64,000 bases of DNA from a virus. Each line of letters opens with the position of its first letter. Positions within the stretch are counted from its first letter, which is position 1. Positions 36,927 to 45,633 of this stretch are shown here, one piece after another. A program made the translations under genes and the position numbers. Location: positions 38,990-102,989 of the IMG/VR virus record IMGVR_UViG_3300023179_000046, one strand, 5' to 3'. The notes under the pieces are model-generated. The model did no database searches. It saw only the letters and a program-made list of their open reading frames with translations, and had not been told where the DNA came from.

Positions 36927-38062
36927 TTGTTTAACCTGCTTCTCTTGTTATTCTTAACAATCTTCTCAATAGTCTCTAACCATAGCGGTGCAACGTTAAC
37001 AATATTATACTTGTCAGAAACTAATTCGTATCCACGATCCGCTTGTTCTTTACGATAGGACGGATCAATAAGTTTTTCCATATGATTAATCCAATGACGA
37101 GCCTTAGTTGCAGTATTACCCGCCCCCTCAGATTCTAACTTCTTGTACTCATAAGAACCATAGGCAACGAAGGGGATGCCAGACATAGCGTACTCTAACC
37201 CCTTTAGATTACTCTTAGCCTCATTAAATGGCAAAGAGTTAAGAGGAACAATACCAATGTCCATAGGGAGAAGCAAGTTGCCATAATATTGTGCGCTAGA
37301 GCCAGTAGTCCCCGTCAATCTTTCAGGATCAATCTTAGCAATCCTAGCAAATTCTTTAGGATCTTGTGGATTAATACCTGCATGATGAAAACGAAGGTCA
37401 TGGCGGTCCAAGAACGGCCCTAGCCAGCCCTGTAATTCCTCAATGTCACCAGAACGCCACACCATAATACCAACCCATCCCACAGTGGGCTTAACGCCAG
37501 CAGAATCCCAACGCTTAACAAAATGTTTAGGGTCAATCGAATTATAAACTTGATAGCAATTCTCATTCTTTTTAGAATAGAAATCATTAAGAAACTTAGT
37601 GCTTGTAATTAAACCATCACAATAACGATATGAGGCAAGCATATGGTTTCTATTCCATGTAGCGTCTCTATCGGGGTGGGTAGTTTGAAAAGCAATATTG
37701 GTAGTAGGAAGTCCATCAAACCAGTCATCAACATCAAAAATGATAGTTTGACCTAGTTTTTGGGCCTTCTCGAAATACTCCTTGGCCTCATGCCACATCC
37801 AAAGTTTAAAAATTACGACATCTATGCCGCCAGAGTATTCCTTAGGATTAATAATCGGTCCACGACTATTTGTTTTTAATCTTTCTACTGTTGGTACAGC
37901 AACGAATCCTTCATCGTCCCGCCAACCAACTTCACCAATAACTGTGTCTAACCCTAATTTATTTAACTGCTCGGAAGGACCAAAGCATCTGATCCAAGTA
38001 CAACCTCCCGGCTGTGATGAAACATAATCGCCCCAATCCGAACTGAGAAAGGCTACCTTCAT
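36923..38062 (-). CDS. GT-B glycosyltransferase
   Basis: 379 residues from the ATG at 38062 (a GTG lies three codons upstream). TIIFDVDDWFDGLP, LITSTKFLNDFYSKK, YNSIDPKHFVKRWDSAGVKP, VGWVGIMVWRSGDIEELQGW and a late KSNLKGLEYAMSGIPFVAYG block form a group 1-type glycosyltransferase. Substrate unknown. One of several glycosyltransferases in this window. Confidence 0.82.
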   Translation of the reverse strand: MKVAFLSSDWGDYVSSQPGGCTWIRCFGPSEQLNKLGLDTVIGEVGWRDDEGFVAVPTVERLKTNSRGPIINPKEYSGGIDVVIFKLWMWHEAKEYFEKAQKLGQTIIFDVDDWFDGLPTTNIAFQTTHPDRDATWNRNHMLASYRYCDGLITSTKFLNDFYSKKNENCYQVYNSIDPKHFVKRWDSAGVKPTVGWVGIMVWRSGDIEELQGWLGPFLDRHDLRFHHAGINPQDPKEFARIAKIDPERLTGTTGSSAQYYGNLLLPMDIGIVPLNSLPFNEAKSNLKGLEYAMSGIPFVAYGSYEYKKLESEGAGNTATKARHWINHMEKLIDPSYRKEQADRGYELVSDKYNIVNVAPLWLETIEKIVKNNKRSRLNK

Positions 38063-38097
38063 ACTACCCACCCTTAAAATAGAAAAGAACTACTTAC

Positions 38098-38634
38098 TTA
38101 GAATCCACACGACCAGCGGCCTCCACGCCACGGACTTTTGTTTCTTCCATTCTGCCATACTGCCCAAAATGCGCGGTCCTGATCTAACCTAGACCATCTA
38201 GAAATAGGCTTATAAGCCAACTTTTTCTTATTTAACATTTTGGCGAGTTTCTTAGTCCAGAAGGGCATAAACTGGTAGGCACCCTGAGCGCCACTGTGTC
38301 TATTAACAACACGGTAGTTTCCCTCTGACTCTCTCTTAACAATACATTTACGGGTCGGTTCCCATCTAACATGAAACCCCGTACCCCGCCACGCTGAGGA
38401 AGCAACACTTCCATAGGAATAAATCATTCTCTGCGGTGCGATAAAAGAAACATTACGAACGTTAGGTTCTGTAAAAGAAACATTACGAACATTAACTTTA
38501 CTTGCATTTATGTTACTTATAGTAATCATACTTTCATTATTGCTGTCACGCTCTTGGGCTGATGCTACCTGTACTCCAACTAGCGAAGTAAGAAGGACAA
38601 CAGCGGAGAGCATGACTCTCATAATTTGAGTCAT
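38098..38634 (-). CDS. Secreted Rpf/transglycosylase-like protein
   Basis: 178 residues. N-terminal signal peptide (VMLSAVVLLTSLVGVQVASA, cleavage after ASA) and a C-terminal lysozyme-like domain: CIVKRESEGNYRVVNRHSGA then QGAYQFMPFWTKKLA, with Glu as the likely catalytic residue. It resembles resuscitation-promoting factor and transglycosylase domains that cut peptidoglycan. Repeats VRNVSF twice in the linker. A phage that exports an Rpf-like enzyme could remodel host wall or wake dormant cells. Confidence 0.8.
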   Translation of the reverse strand: MTQIMRVMLSAVVLLTSLVGVQVASAQERDSNNESMITISNINASKVNVRNVSFTEPNVRNVSFIAPQRMIYSYGSVASSAWRGTGFHVRWEPTRKCIVKRESEGNYRVVNRHSGAQGAYQFMPFWTKKLAKMLNKKKLAYKPISRWSRLDQDRAFWAVWQNGRNKSPWRGGRWSCGF

Positions 38635-38679
38635 TAATACAGAATAGCACTGTAAATTCCATAAGTCAATGCAAAATGA

Positions 38680-39120
38680 CTATTGAGACACAGTACTTCG
38701 TAGTTGCCAATCCCAAAACTGATGCTTGTCAATACGTTCAGCGAGGAAATTAGCGACACCCTGCTCGTTTTCAGCGTCAGCAACAATAAAAGTTTCTTTC
38801 AACAAATCAATAATCTTTGAATTAGTTTCAATCAAAACTCTGACCATTTCCATAGCATCAAGAGTCGGGGTTTCATCAAACTTGATAGTAGAATTCATCT
38901 GCCAACTACGCAAGCCAAACGGTGCGTACACTCCAAGTTTACGCAAATTTTCAGCATAAGCATCAATAGAATCAAAAACATCTTCATAGATTTCTAAGAA
39001 AAACGCATGTAGTTCTTTAAAGAACGGCCCTCTAACATTCCAATGAAAGCCATGAGACTGTGCATACATGCCAACAGCATTGGCTTGCAGGTTTACCAAT
39101 TTTTCTACCAAGAAAGACAT
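38680..39120 (-). CDS. dps: Dps-like ferritin protein
   Basis: 146 residues. HGFHWNVRGPFFKELHAFFL then EIYEDVFDSIDAYAENLRKL is the Dps ferroxidase region (His, Asp, Glu). Dps forms a 12-mer that stores iron and protects DNA from oxidative damage; phage copies exist in actinophages. A hairpin separates it from the endolysin gene downstream. Confidence 0.9.
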   Translation of the reverse strand: MSFLVEKLVNLQANAVGMYAQSHGFHWNVRGPFFKELHAFFLEIYEDVFDSIDAYAENLRKLGVYAPFGLRSWQMNSTIKFDETPTLDAMEMVRVLIETNSKIIDLLKETFIVADAENEQGVANFLAERIDKHQFWDWQLRSTVSQ

Positions 39121-39137
39121 ATTACTCCCTATAAAGC

Positions 39138-39176
39138 ATTAGGGTAGTGGACAAATAATTCATCCACTACCCTAAT
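39138..39176 (-). terminator. 14-bp hairpin between Dps and endolysin
   Basis: ATTAGGGTAGTGGA pairs with TCCACTACCCTAAT, 11-base loop. It lies upstream of the Dps ATG on the minus strand and ends the endolysin transcript. Confidence 0.72.
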
Positions 39177-39195
39177 ATTGTATCATCAATGATGA

Positions 39196-40098
39196 TTAAT
39201 CTTCAACAGTAAACCCATAACGCTTACCAAGTTCGGTAAGAGTCTTAACACCCGGCTTACCATTTGCATCGTCACCAGAATAACCTAAAGACTTCTGCCA
39301 CTGAGAATAGGCAGCCTTAGTGCTTGCACCAAAATATCCATCAAAAGCCTTAGGATCAAATCCTGCTTCACGCAAGGCCACCTGAACGGCTGCAACCTGA
39401 CGGTTGCGAGACCCCGGCTGAACATTATTTACCCGCACCTTGCTAGCCGTAGTAATATTTTCTGGTACAGGAACAGGCTTAGGCGCAACAACAGGCTTAG
39501 GCAAAGGCTTAGGCGCGTTAACGGGGGGCTTAGGAGTTGGCTTTACAACATTAACAATTTGACCAACAATGGACACTGTACCATTGCTCTTAATCCCTAG
39601 GCGTTTCTGAACATTAAGAAAGTCATCAACGGTAGCGTTTTTACCCTGAGAACCCGGTGACCAGTTTTGAATAGCCTCAACATGCATTTCGTCTGCAAAC
39701 TTACCGGGAGTCCAGTCACCACCCCAACCAAAGACACGCTTACCGTCAGAGGTAACATACTTGTCTAGCAACTTGTGCATAGCCTTGTGTTGGGTTTCAG
39801 TCATGTGAATCTTACGGTCAGCCTTCAAAATGTCATAACGCATATCGGTAGCAACGCCGCCAGCGTGCTGACTAAATGCATCAACGGCGCGAGCCTTGCG
39901 ATAAGTCCATCCATCCAAAGGACCGTCCTTTAGAGGAATAACCTTTTTATTAACTTCTGCAAGAAATGCAAGGAATACTGGAAGTACTTCCTTACGCATT
40001 CTGATAGAAAGATTAGTACCCGGCACTTTGCCAACAGCCAATCTACTATCAAAGGGTTTTTCCACTGTAGGCCAACCGCCCACGGTGTATTCAGTCAT
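39196..40098 (-). CDS. Endolysin: M15 peptidase plus peptidoglycan-binding domain
   Basis: 300 residues from the ATG at 40098 (five bases after GGAG; another ATG lies one codon upstream). The N-terminal zinc-peptidase (VanY/CwlK-like M15) has H78 and D85 in SQHAGGVATDMRYD and H139 in DEMHVEA. A Pro/Lys-rich linker follows (PKPPVNAPKPLPKPVVAPKP), then a PG_binding_1 domain (SRNRQVAAVQVALREAGFDP ... DGYFGASTKAAYSQWQK). Cuts cross-links of host peptidoglycan at lysis. Confidence 0.9.
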   Translation of the reverse strand: MTEYTVGGWPTVEKPFDSRLAVGKVPGTNLSIRMRKEVLPVFLAFLAEVNKKVIPLKDGPLDGWTYRKARAVDAFSQHAGGVATDMRYDILKADRKIHMTETQHKAMHKLLDKYVTSDGKRVFGWGGDWTPGKFADEMHVEAIQNWSPGSQGKNATVDDFLNVQKRLGIKSNGTVSIVGQIVNVVKPTPKPPVNAPKPLPKPVVAPKPVPVPENITTASKVRVNNVQPGSRNRQVAAVQVALREAGFDPKAFDGYFGASTKAAYSQWQKSLGYSGDDANGKPGVKTLTELGKRYGFTVED

Positions 40099-40121
40099 CA
40101 TTACTCCTTAAATAATTTTTA

Positions 40122-40550
40122 TTATGTAGAACTTCTATTACCATATCCGGTACTAGGTTTGCCATCTTTTTGTGGTGGCGTATTATATGTTGAAACCCAT
40201 CCCGGTTCTTGTACCTCAGAAGAATTATCAATACCTAACGTACCCTTCTGAGCAGGGAAAAATACTCCATCCCAAATAGATAATGTTTTATTAACTGAAT
40301 TAGTTTCTGCATATTCGGAGGGAGTTTTAGTTGTTCTAACTTCCTGCCCCAATATGTCAGTCATTTCAACAATCATTAAATTGCGATGATCGTTGGCTTC
40401 CTTTTCAGTTTTATGGCATCCAACAACTTGACCTGTTCCGTCTTTTATAACGGCCCAACCACCCTGACAATCAGGAACATTGTATTCAACCTTAAACTCT
40501 TTACTGCCACCAAACATAAAGAGTTTTTTGATTTCATCATCATTTGTCAT
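40122..40550 (-). CDS. Hypothetical protein with GGWAVIK-type motif
   Basis: 142 residues. VPDCQGGWAVIKDGTGQVVG then CHKTEKEANDHRNLM is a short motif often found beside or inside phage head-maturation proteins. The rest is low complexity. An ATG at codon 12 is an alternative start. Role unknown; possibly structural. Confidence 0.65.
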   Translation of the reverse strand: MTNDDEIKKLFMFGGSKEFKVEYNVPDCQGGWAVIKDGTGQVVGCHKTEKEANDHRNLMIVEMTDILGQEVRTTKTPSEYAETNSVNKTLSIWDGVFFPAQKGTLGIDNSSEVQEPGWVSTYNTPPQKDGKPSTGYGNRSST

Positions 40551-40580
40551 ATTTTTATTATATCATCATCAAGAAAAAGA

Positions 40581-40697
40581 TTGCGAGGGGCGGAAATTCC
40601 ACAGCACAAAATAGCGCATAACTTCTGTCATATCGCTCCCGTGGATAATTTGCCGGACATTGTAACTATATCCACCCTAAGGTTTTTCCCCTCGCAA
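40581..40697 (-). ncRNA. Candidate structured RNA downstream of HNH gene
   Basis: Closing stem TTGCGAGGGG (40581-40590) with CCCCTCGCAA (40688-40697), inner stems GTGGATA/TATCCAC (40641-40647 with 40669-40675) and AGCG-ATA/TAT-CGCT (about 40612-40637). Three helices meeting in one junction in 117 bases is more structure than chance. It lies between the second HNH gene and the gene at 40550. Could be a 5' leader element or an intron remnant. Confidence 0.55.
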
Positions 40698-40706
40698 CCT
40701 CGCGCA

Positions 40707-41237
40707 TTAATGGGTTTGATCCCTCACATCTAAAATGTTTAATGCCTGTGTACTTTTTAAGTACACCGCCCCGGCTATTAATTTTTCAACCCTGTCATCA
40801 GCATGACCTAACATTCTATTGCATGGGCCACACAGCAAGCCCCTTACACATTTATCACAACCAGTCTCACCGGGACAACAAGCATGGTCGTGATCTATTT
40901 CAGCAGCGGGACCAACCTTACAAATCCAGCACTTACCATTATGCAAATTAAATAAAGCATCATACTTTTCTTGCGTCAAGCCATGCTTTCTGATTCTAAT
41001 AAGTAATCTGTTCTCTTTTTTGTAAATACTAGACTGACTTCTAACAAATTCATGATTTCTTTGGTAGTAATCTCTATATTTTTCACGACGGCACTCCCGG
41101 CATTGAGATTCAGGCTCGCCCTTTTTCTTATTGAAATCCTGATAGTATTTAATCAAGCCACAGGCTGTACATTGTGCCCGCAAACCATCATTAAATCGCT
41201 TAGTACCCTGAGTACCTATCTTTGAATCTTGTGTCAT
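40707..41237 (-). CDS. EndoVII-type HNH endonuclease, second copy
   Basis: 176 residues. Zinc knuckles (CTACGLIKYYQDFNKKKGEP ... CRECR), then GKCWICK, IDHDHACC, CDKCVRGLLCGPCNRMLGHA, an endonuclease VII HNH core. Related in layout to the protein at 34570 but clearly distinct. Flanked by GC-rich hairpin-forming sequence on both sides, as expected for a mobile gene. Confidence 0.85.
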   Translation of the reverse strand: MTQDSKIGTQGTKRFNDGLRAQCTACGLIKYYQDFNKKKGEPESQCRECRREKYRDYYQRNHEFVRSQSSIYKKENRLLIRIRKHGLTQEKYDALFNLHNGKCWICKVGPAAEIDHDHACCPGETGCDKCVRGLLCGPCNRMLGHADDRVEKLIAGAVYLKSTQALNILDVRDQTH

Positions 41238-41351
41238 GTTAACATTCTACCTTATCCATCTATGGTACGGCGTCAGGTTACTGCCACCTGCTCTAAAATA
41301 CTTATAAGATATTTTCTGACCACTAGCCAGCCACGCCGCTCAGTCATCTAA

Positions 41352-44261
41352 CTATAAAACCGTAAAATTGTCAACAAAATTCATACCATCATCTTCATAT
41401 CCAGAGTTAAAATAGTCCCTCAAAGACTCTGGCATACCCTCTGATCTATGAGGTAACTCTATCACATGAGGATTTTTAGCCGCAAACGTTTCTTCCTCAT
41501 AGTCGTCATAAGAATCATAAGTGTGAATCCTAATTTCACGATCAAGGTCGGGGGGTGTCAGACTTATAGCATTATAGATAGCCCCGCAGGTAGCGTCAGC
41601 CAAGTCCTTAGAACCCGTCCTTGGGTGGTCAACCTTATCCTTAACAATTCTGAGTTTTAGCAACTCATTAATTAGAATGTCATTGTGTGGACCGTTAACT
41701 CTTTCTTCCATGACAACAAGAGCCATATCCTCATAATGTTTCTTAGCGACAGAAAGAATTTCACAATTCATTCCATAAGCCTTTAGTTGCTGCATCATAT
41801 CGTGAGAATTCCAACGGTCAAAAGTCACCCGCCCAATATTAAAACCACGTTGCTGCAAAGAAATAATATAGTTTTTAACCTCTGTAAAGTCTACGCTCTT
41901 GTCAGACTTAGGTGTCCACCATCTGATAGCATCGACTATTACGAACGGGGCAGCCTCAGATACTTGATCGCCAACCTTAATATGCTTCCATTCCTCAACG
42001 TGAGCCATAGTCACCGCACAGCGGTCGTGCTTTTGTGCAAGGTCAACATGGACATAATAAATCTTGCCGGGTAGGGGATTAAACCATTCTTGGAATCTCC
42101 ACTGTTCATCAAGATTGGGGTTAAGGTTAGAGAAGGCCTTCTCAATCTTCTCCCGCGATTTAAAAAATGCATCTACCGAATCGGGGGGCATACACGCAAA
42201 ACGGCTTAGAGCATCCGTAGGGTCCGTAAAGAACGCTAACGTAAAGTCCTCTATCTTTCTAGTGGGATTAATTTCCCACGTTGGCCTTTTAAGAGCAAAG
42301 ACACGGGGCCGGGAGTAGGCTTGAATATGATCTTCTTCCCACTCAATAGAAAACAAATTACTCTCTATGTCATCAGGCAAGTCAGGATCAATCTTAAAGG
42401 TATGAGTCCTAACTATGACCTCTTTAGTGTCAACTACTTCCTCATACCTACGCTGAATATAGTCACCCTTGTAGCGCGGGAAAGAAAGCAAGACAACCTT
42501 ACCATAGTCAGGGAATCGTGAATCAACAGAGCCGCGATACATCTTATAGATAGCGTCTGCGGTTTTAGCGTTTTCGTTTCCAGAAGTAGTCTCTATATCG
42601 AAACCTGAAATTTCGTCAAGGATGACGAGGATGACGTTGTAGCCCTCCCATGATTCTCTCTGAGAGTGTCCTGAGTGTACGGTAATAGCCTTATCAAATT
42701 CAATAGAAGTGGCCTTTGAATCGTACCGGCCTTGGAACCAAGGGCAGCGCACAATAAGGTTTTTGAAACCTTTAAAGAACACACGGTTAGCCTGCACAGC
42801 GTTAATAGCAATATTGATAATGTCAATAGCGTCACCGGGCGGCTTGCCGTAATATTTAGCAGGATCTTTTAGACACAACAATAAATAAACTATATAGCAG
42901 CAGGCGATGGTTGATACAAAGTCCTTGCCTGAATTTGCAGAAATCATCCCATTACCAACAAAGTTACCAGTGTCGGGTACAGTTAATGTCCAATAATCAC
43001 CAACGCCTATTTTCTCAATAGACACTATTTTGTCATAATATAAATTATTTTCTATTCTTTTATATACCCTACCTTGTTTTTTATCTATAGAAACATTTTT
43101 ATGGTCTAGTAGACTAATAACATTAAAAAATTTATCTATACATTCTTGGCTAGACACAGTAACATATCCCGCCTCTGATGCATTATCAAAATTTGATTTA
43201 GGAGTTCTAAATCTTATTCCAGCAGGGACGCCTATTCTAAGCAGAGCGCGTTGCACATCAATACAAAGTTGCCTAGAAATAGACACAAATTCCGCAGTTG
43301 TACCATTCTTTTTGTATACGCAACCATCTGTTTGCCACAATTTAGATAGGGTAGCCGCGAGGACATTGTTGTCTGAGTTCCACACGGCATCCGGTATTTT
43401 TTTGTTGCCTGAACGAAAATTTATCATCCCATACTGGACTGCAAGCGCGACAGCATTTGACTTTGTTCCATGCCTAAAGAATGTAAGATTTTTTGTCTTG
43501 TGTGTGGTTTTGGTTGGCTCATCACCGATAAACTTACAAAGTTCTTCGTATCTTTTAATGCTTTCTACTTCATCCGAACAAAAATCCATATTGATAATCA
43601 TGTTATGTTCAGCAGGCAGCATCCCGTCACCAAGCCAATATCCAATAAGTTCAGCATGTTCAATGGGAATATTTTTTGGATTAACAACATCTAGGCCTAA
43701 GCCTAAGGCAATTCTATCTCCAACATTAAGTTTATTTATAGTCTCATAGGAAGGACTATATCCACGGTGTCTTTTATAAAATTTAGATTTTTTGTAAGAT
43801 AGATATTTATGTTCAACAAATACATCTTCTTCCCATCCCAAGGAAGTCTTAACCCTGACCATATCCCCCGTGCCAACCTTAAATGCTTCCGTGGCATAAT
43901 GAACAATACCATCATCTGAAATAACAGAACCATCTGCCACAACCTCATCTAGACGATTCCAATTGCCAGTAAGAGGATTATATATCGGAGTATAGGGTGC
44001 GTTACACCCTTTACCAAGTTGGAAAATAATCTCATTACGAGTCTCAGTATATTTACGAGAACCTTCTTCCTCCCCGTAAAGTTTAATTAAAGTTTCTTTC
44101 TTATAAATTTGAGACATAGCCTTAATCATCTGGAACTGATAATCAGAAAGAGGCGGGAGCGACAAGAATTCCTTAGACATTACGAATTCTTCAATTAGTA
44201 CTGGCTTTTCCTCAAACTCATCACCATCAAGAAGGCCAAGGAAGTCATCAAATTCGCTCAA
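41352..44261 (-). CDS. terL: Terminase large subunit with intein in the P-loop
   Basis: 969 residues. Motor ATPase and nuclease that packages DNA. N-extein ends QLGKG; C-extein begins SGKDF, so splicing restores the Walker A motif GKGSGKD. The Walker B region is VILVILDEISGFD. The nuclease-domain residues include YVHVDLAQKHDRCAV and the late DLADATCGAIYNA. The intein spans residues 86-443 (358 aa): it starts Cys-Asn, contains two LAGLIDADG motifs (LIGYWLGDGML and LSKLWQTDGCV) and ends Ser-Ala-Asn before Ser+1. The usual penultimate His is Ala. Confidence 0.93.
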   Translation of the reverse strand: MSEFDDFLGLLDGDEFEEKPVLIEEFVMSKEFLSLPPLSDYQFQMIKAMSQIYKKETLIKLYGEEEGSRKYTETRNEIIFQLGKGCNAPYTPIYNPLTGNWNRLDEVVADGSVISDDGIVHYATEAFKVGTGDMVRVKTSLGWEEDVFVEHKYLSYKKSKFYKRHRGYSPSYETINKLNVGDRIALGLGLDVVNPKNIPIEHAELIGYWLGDGMLPAEHNMIINMDFCSDEVESIKRYEELCKFIGDEPTKTTHKTKNLTFFRHGTKSNAVALAVQYGMINFRSGNKKIPDAVWNSDNNVLAATLSKLWQTDGCVYKKNGTTAEFVSISRQLCIDVQRALLRIGVPAGIRFRTPKSNFDNASEAGYVTVSSQECIDKFFNVISLLDHKNVSIDKKQGRVYKRIENNLYYDKIVSIEKIGVGDYWTLTVPDTGNFVGNGMISANSGKDFVSTIACCYIVYLLLCLKDPAKYYGKPPGDAIDIINIAINAVQANRVFFKGFKNLIVRCPWFQGRYDSKATSIEFDKAITVHSGHSQRESWEGYNVILVILDEISGFDIETTSGNENAKTADAIYKMYRGSVDSRFPDYGKVVLLSFPRYKGDYIQRRYEEVVDTKEVIVRTHTFKIDPDLPDDIESNLFSIEWEEDHIQAYSRPRVFALKRPTWEINPTRKIEDFTLAFFTDPTDALSRFACMPPDSVDAFFKSREKIEKAFSNLNPNLDEQWRFQEWFNPLPGKIYYVHVDLAQKHDRCAVTMAHVEEWKHIKVGDQVSEAAPFVIVDAIRWWTPKSDKSVDFTEVKNYIISLQQRGFNIGRVTFDRWNSHDMMQQLKAYGMNCEILSVAKKHYEDMALVVMEERVNGPHNDILINELLKLRIVKDKVDHPRTGSKDLADATCGAIYNAISLTPPDLDREIRIHTYDSYDDYEEETFAAKNPHVIELPHRSEGMPESLRDYFNSGYEDDGMNFVDNFTVL

Positions 44262-44782
44262 TCTATGACAATCCCTTCAACTTTATTAGAAGCAGAAGAA
44301 AGCCTCTTGGCAACCTCATACTTACAATGATCGCAGTTAGAAACAACATCTTTAAGAATGTCTGTAAGAATCTTTTGCTTACGTTCTGTTTCTACTACTT
44401 GTTGGGCTAGTTCAGAGTTTTCTAAAACCCCGGCCTTGTTGAGAGAATCAAGCCTCTTGCCCTCTATATCGGCAGCCAACTTTAAAGCCTGTACCTTTAT
44501 TCCGTACTGAGAATTGCTGTCTGCCTGCTCTGCCGTTTCCCATGCTTGCTGAATAAGCAAAGCATAGTGTTGATCGGCACCGGCAAGTGCTTCTCTTGCT
44601 CTCGTATGTATATTCTGATCGTTGTGAACAATTTCTTTCCATTCAGCAATCAACTCCATTACTAGGGCACGGGAAAATGATAATTTAGTTGCTATCTGTT
44701 TAGGATCTGAACCTTTTAATAATTCTTCAACTACCCGGTTCATATCGTCAAAGCGATCTTTTAATTCTATTTCTTTACTCAT
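44258..44782 (-). CDS. terS: Probable terminase small subunit
   Basis: 174 residues, helical. The N-terminal part has a helix-turn-helix look (GSDPKQIATKLSFSRALVME), with a long helical middle and a C-terminal CDHC. The ATGA overlap with the terminase large gene and size fit a DNA-recognition small subunit. Moderate confidence because small terminases are poorly conserved. Confidence 0.72.
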   Translation of the reverse strand: MSKEIELKDRFDDMNRVVEELLKGSDPKQIATKLSFSRALVMELIAEWKEIVHNDQNIHTRAREALAGADQHYALLIQQAWETAEQADSNSQYGIKVQALKLAADIEGKRLDSLNKAGVLENSELAQQVVETERKQKILTDILKDVVSNCDHCKYEVAKRLSSASNKVEGIVID

Positions 44783-45069
44783 TATATCTTCTTAGCAATA
44801 CTTTTCTTAGGAGTAACCACACCTTTAAGTTGATCCATATAAAATCCCCGCCAATGCCCTGTTTTCTTATCCATACAATCAATCCAAGTAACATCTAACT
44901 CTGAATTGTGAACCCACTTGTAGAATATAAAAGTGCCCCGCTGGTTTTTAATTTTAATTTCCATGCCGGGACGTATAATAATTTTTTTATAAGGAAGTTC
45001 TGTGTAAACAAAAATCTTTGGATTGTGACCGTAAGGCTTAGGTGCCTCTCCGGTCAGTTTCTTTCTCAT
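44782..45069 (-). CDS. DUF7246-like phage protein
   Basis: 95 residues, beta-rich: PGMEIKIKNQRGTFIFYKWV, ELDVTWIDC and GHWRGFYMDQLKGVV. Small SH3-like protein typically found next to terminase genes in actinophages. It joins the terS start through a shared stop/start. Confidence 0.65.
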   Translation of the reverse strand: MRKKLTGEAPKPYGHNPKIFVYTELPYKKIIIRPGMEIKIKNQRGTFIFYKWVHNSELDVTWIDCMDKKTGHWRGFYMDQLKGVVTPKKSIAKKI

Positions 45070-45233
45070 GAGTACCCACCGTTACGGGTGGGACTCCAAA
45101 CTAGGCCGGGGCGATCCAATCCTCTAACTAACTTATAACCACACTCATGACAGTAAGCATTGTCTCGCTGTTCCATTGGTTGAAGCCTTTCTATCCGTTT
45201 ATCACAAGTAACACAAGTATATGTATAGGTAGG
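45066..45233 (-). CDS. FmdB-like zinc ribbon
   Basis: 55 residues from a GTG at 45233 with GGAG five bases upstream; this gives MPTYTYTCVTC, the classic FmdB-type start. A second pair, CHEC, completes the zinc ribbon. A longer frame starts seven codons earlier. Confidence 0.8.
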   Translation of the reverse strand, partial: PTYTYTCVTCDKRIERLQPMEQRDNAYCHECGYKLVRGLDRPGLVWSPTRNGGYS

Positions 45234-45237
45234 CACT

Positions 45238-45633
45238 TTATCTCCAATTGTCACGCAATGCTATCTTATATAGTACCAGATAGCCTATCAAATCGTCAAT
45301 GGTATCCTCACCCTGATACTCATGGCCTTTCTTTATTCTGTTTAGTTTGTCATCAATGCGAGTAGAAATTTGGTCTAACGCTGATGATTTAGCAAAAACA
45401 TTAGATGGCTCTAAAGCAGAGTTGCCATAGGCGCGGTTCTTCTCAATCAATAAATTTTTAATATCATCACATACAGTAACAATTTCTCTTTCAGTATTAT
45501 TTCTGAGAGGTTCGTCATTAATATAAATATTATCTAATTTAGTTGCATCGAAATACTTTTTATTGATAGGATTAATGTTTCTAATTCTATCAGGATTAGA
45601 TACGTTAGAATCCATGAGCGGATTAGAGTCCAT
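45238..45633 (-). CDS. DUF1599/Nmad1-like protein
   Basis: 131 residues. LLIEKNRAYGNSALEPSNVF, RIDDKLNRIKKGHEYQGEDT and DDLIGYLVLYK match DUF1599 (nucleotide-modification-associated domain 1), linked by others to modified-base biology in phages. It overlaps the end of the GMP reductase-like gene. Confidence 0.8.
   Translation of the reverse strand: MDSNPLMDSNVSNPDRIRNINPINKKYFDATKLDNIYINDEPLRNNTEREIVTVCDDIKNLLIEKNRAYGNSALEPSNVFAKSSALDQISTRIDDKLNRIKKGHEYQGEDTIDDLIGYLVLYKIALRDNWR

Noticed and set aside
42593-42835. Leftward frame inside the terminase gene
   Set aside because: Out-of-frame shadow of the ATPase domain.
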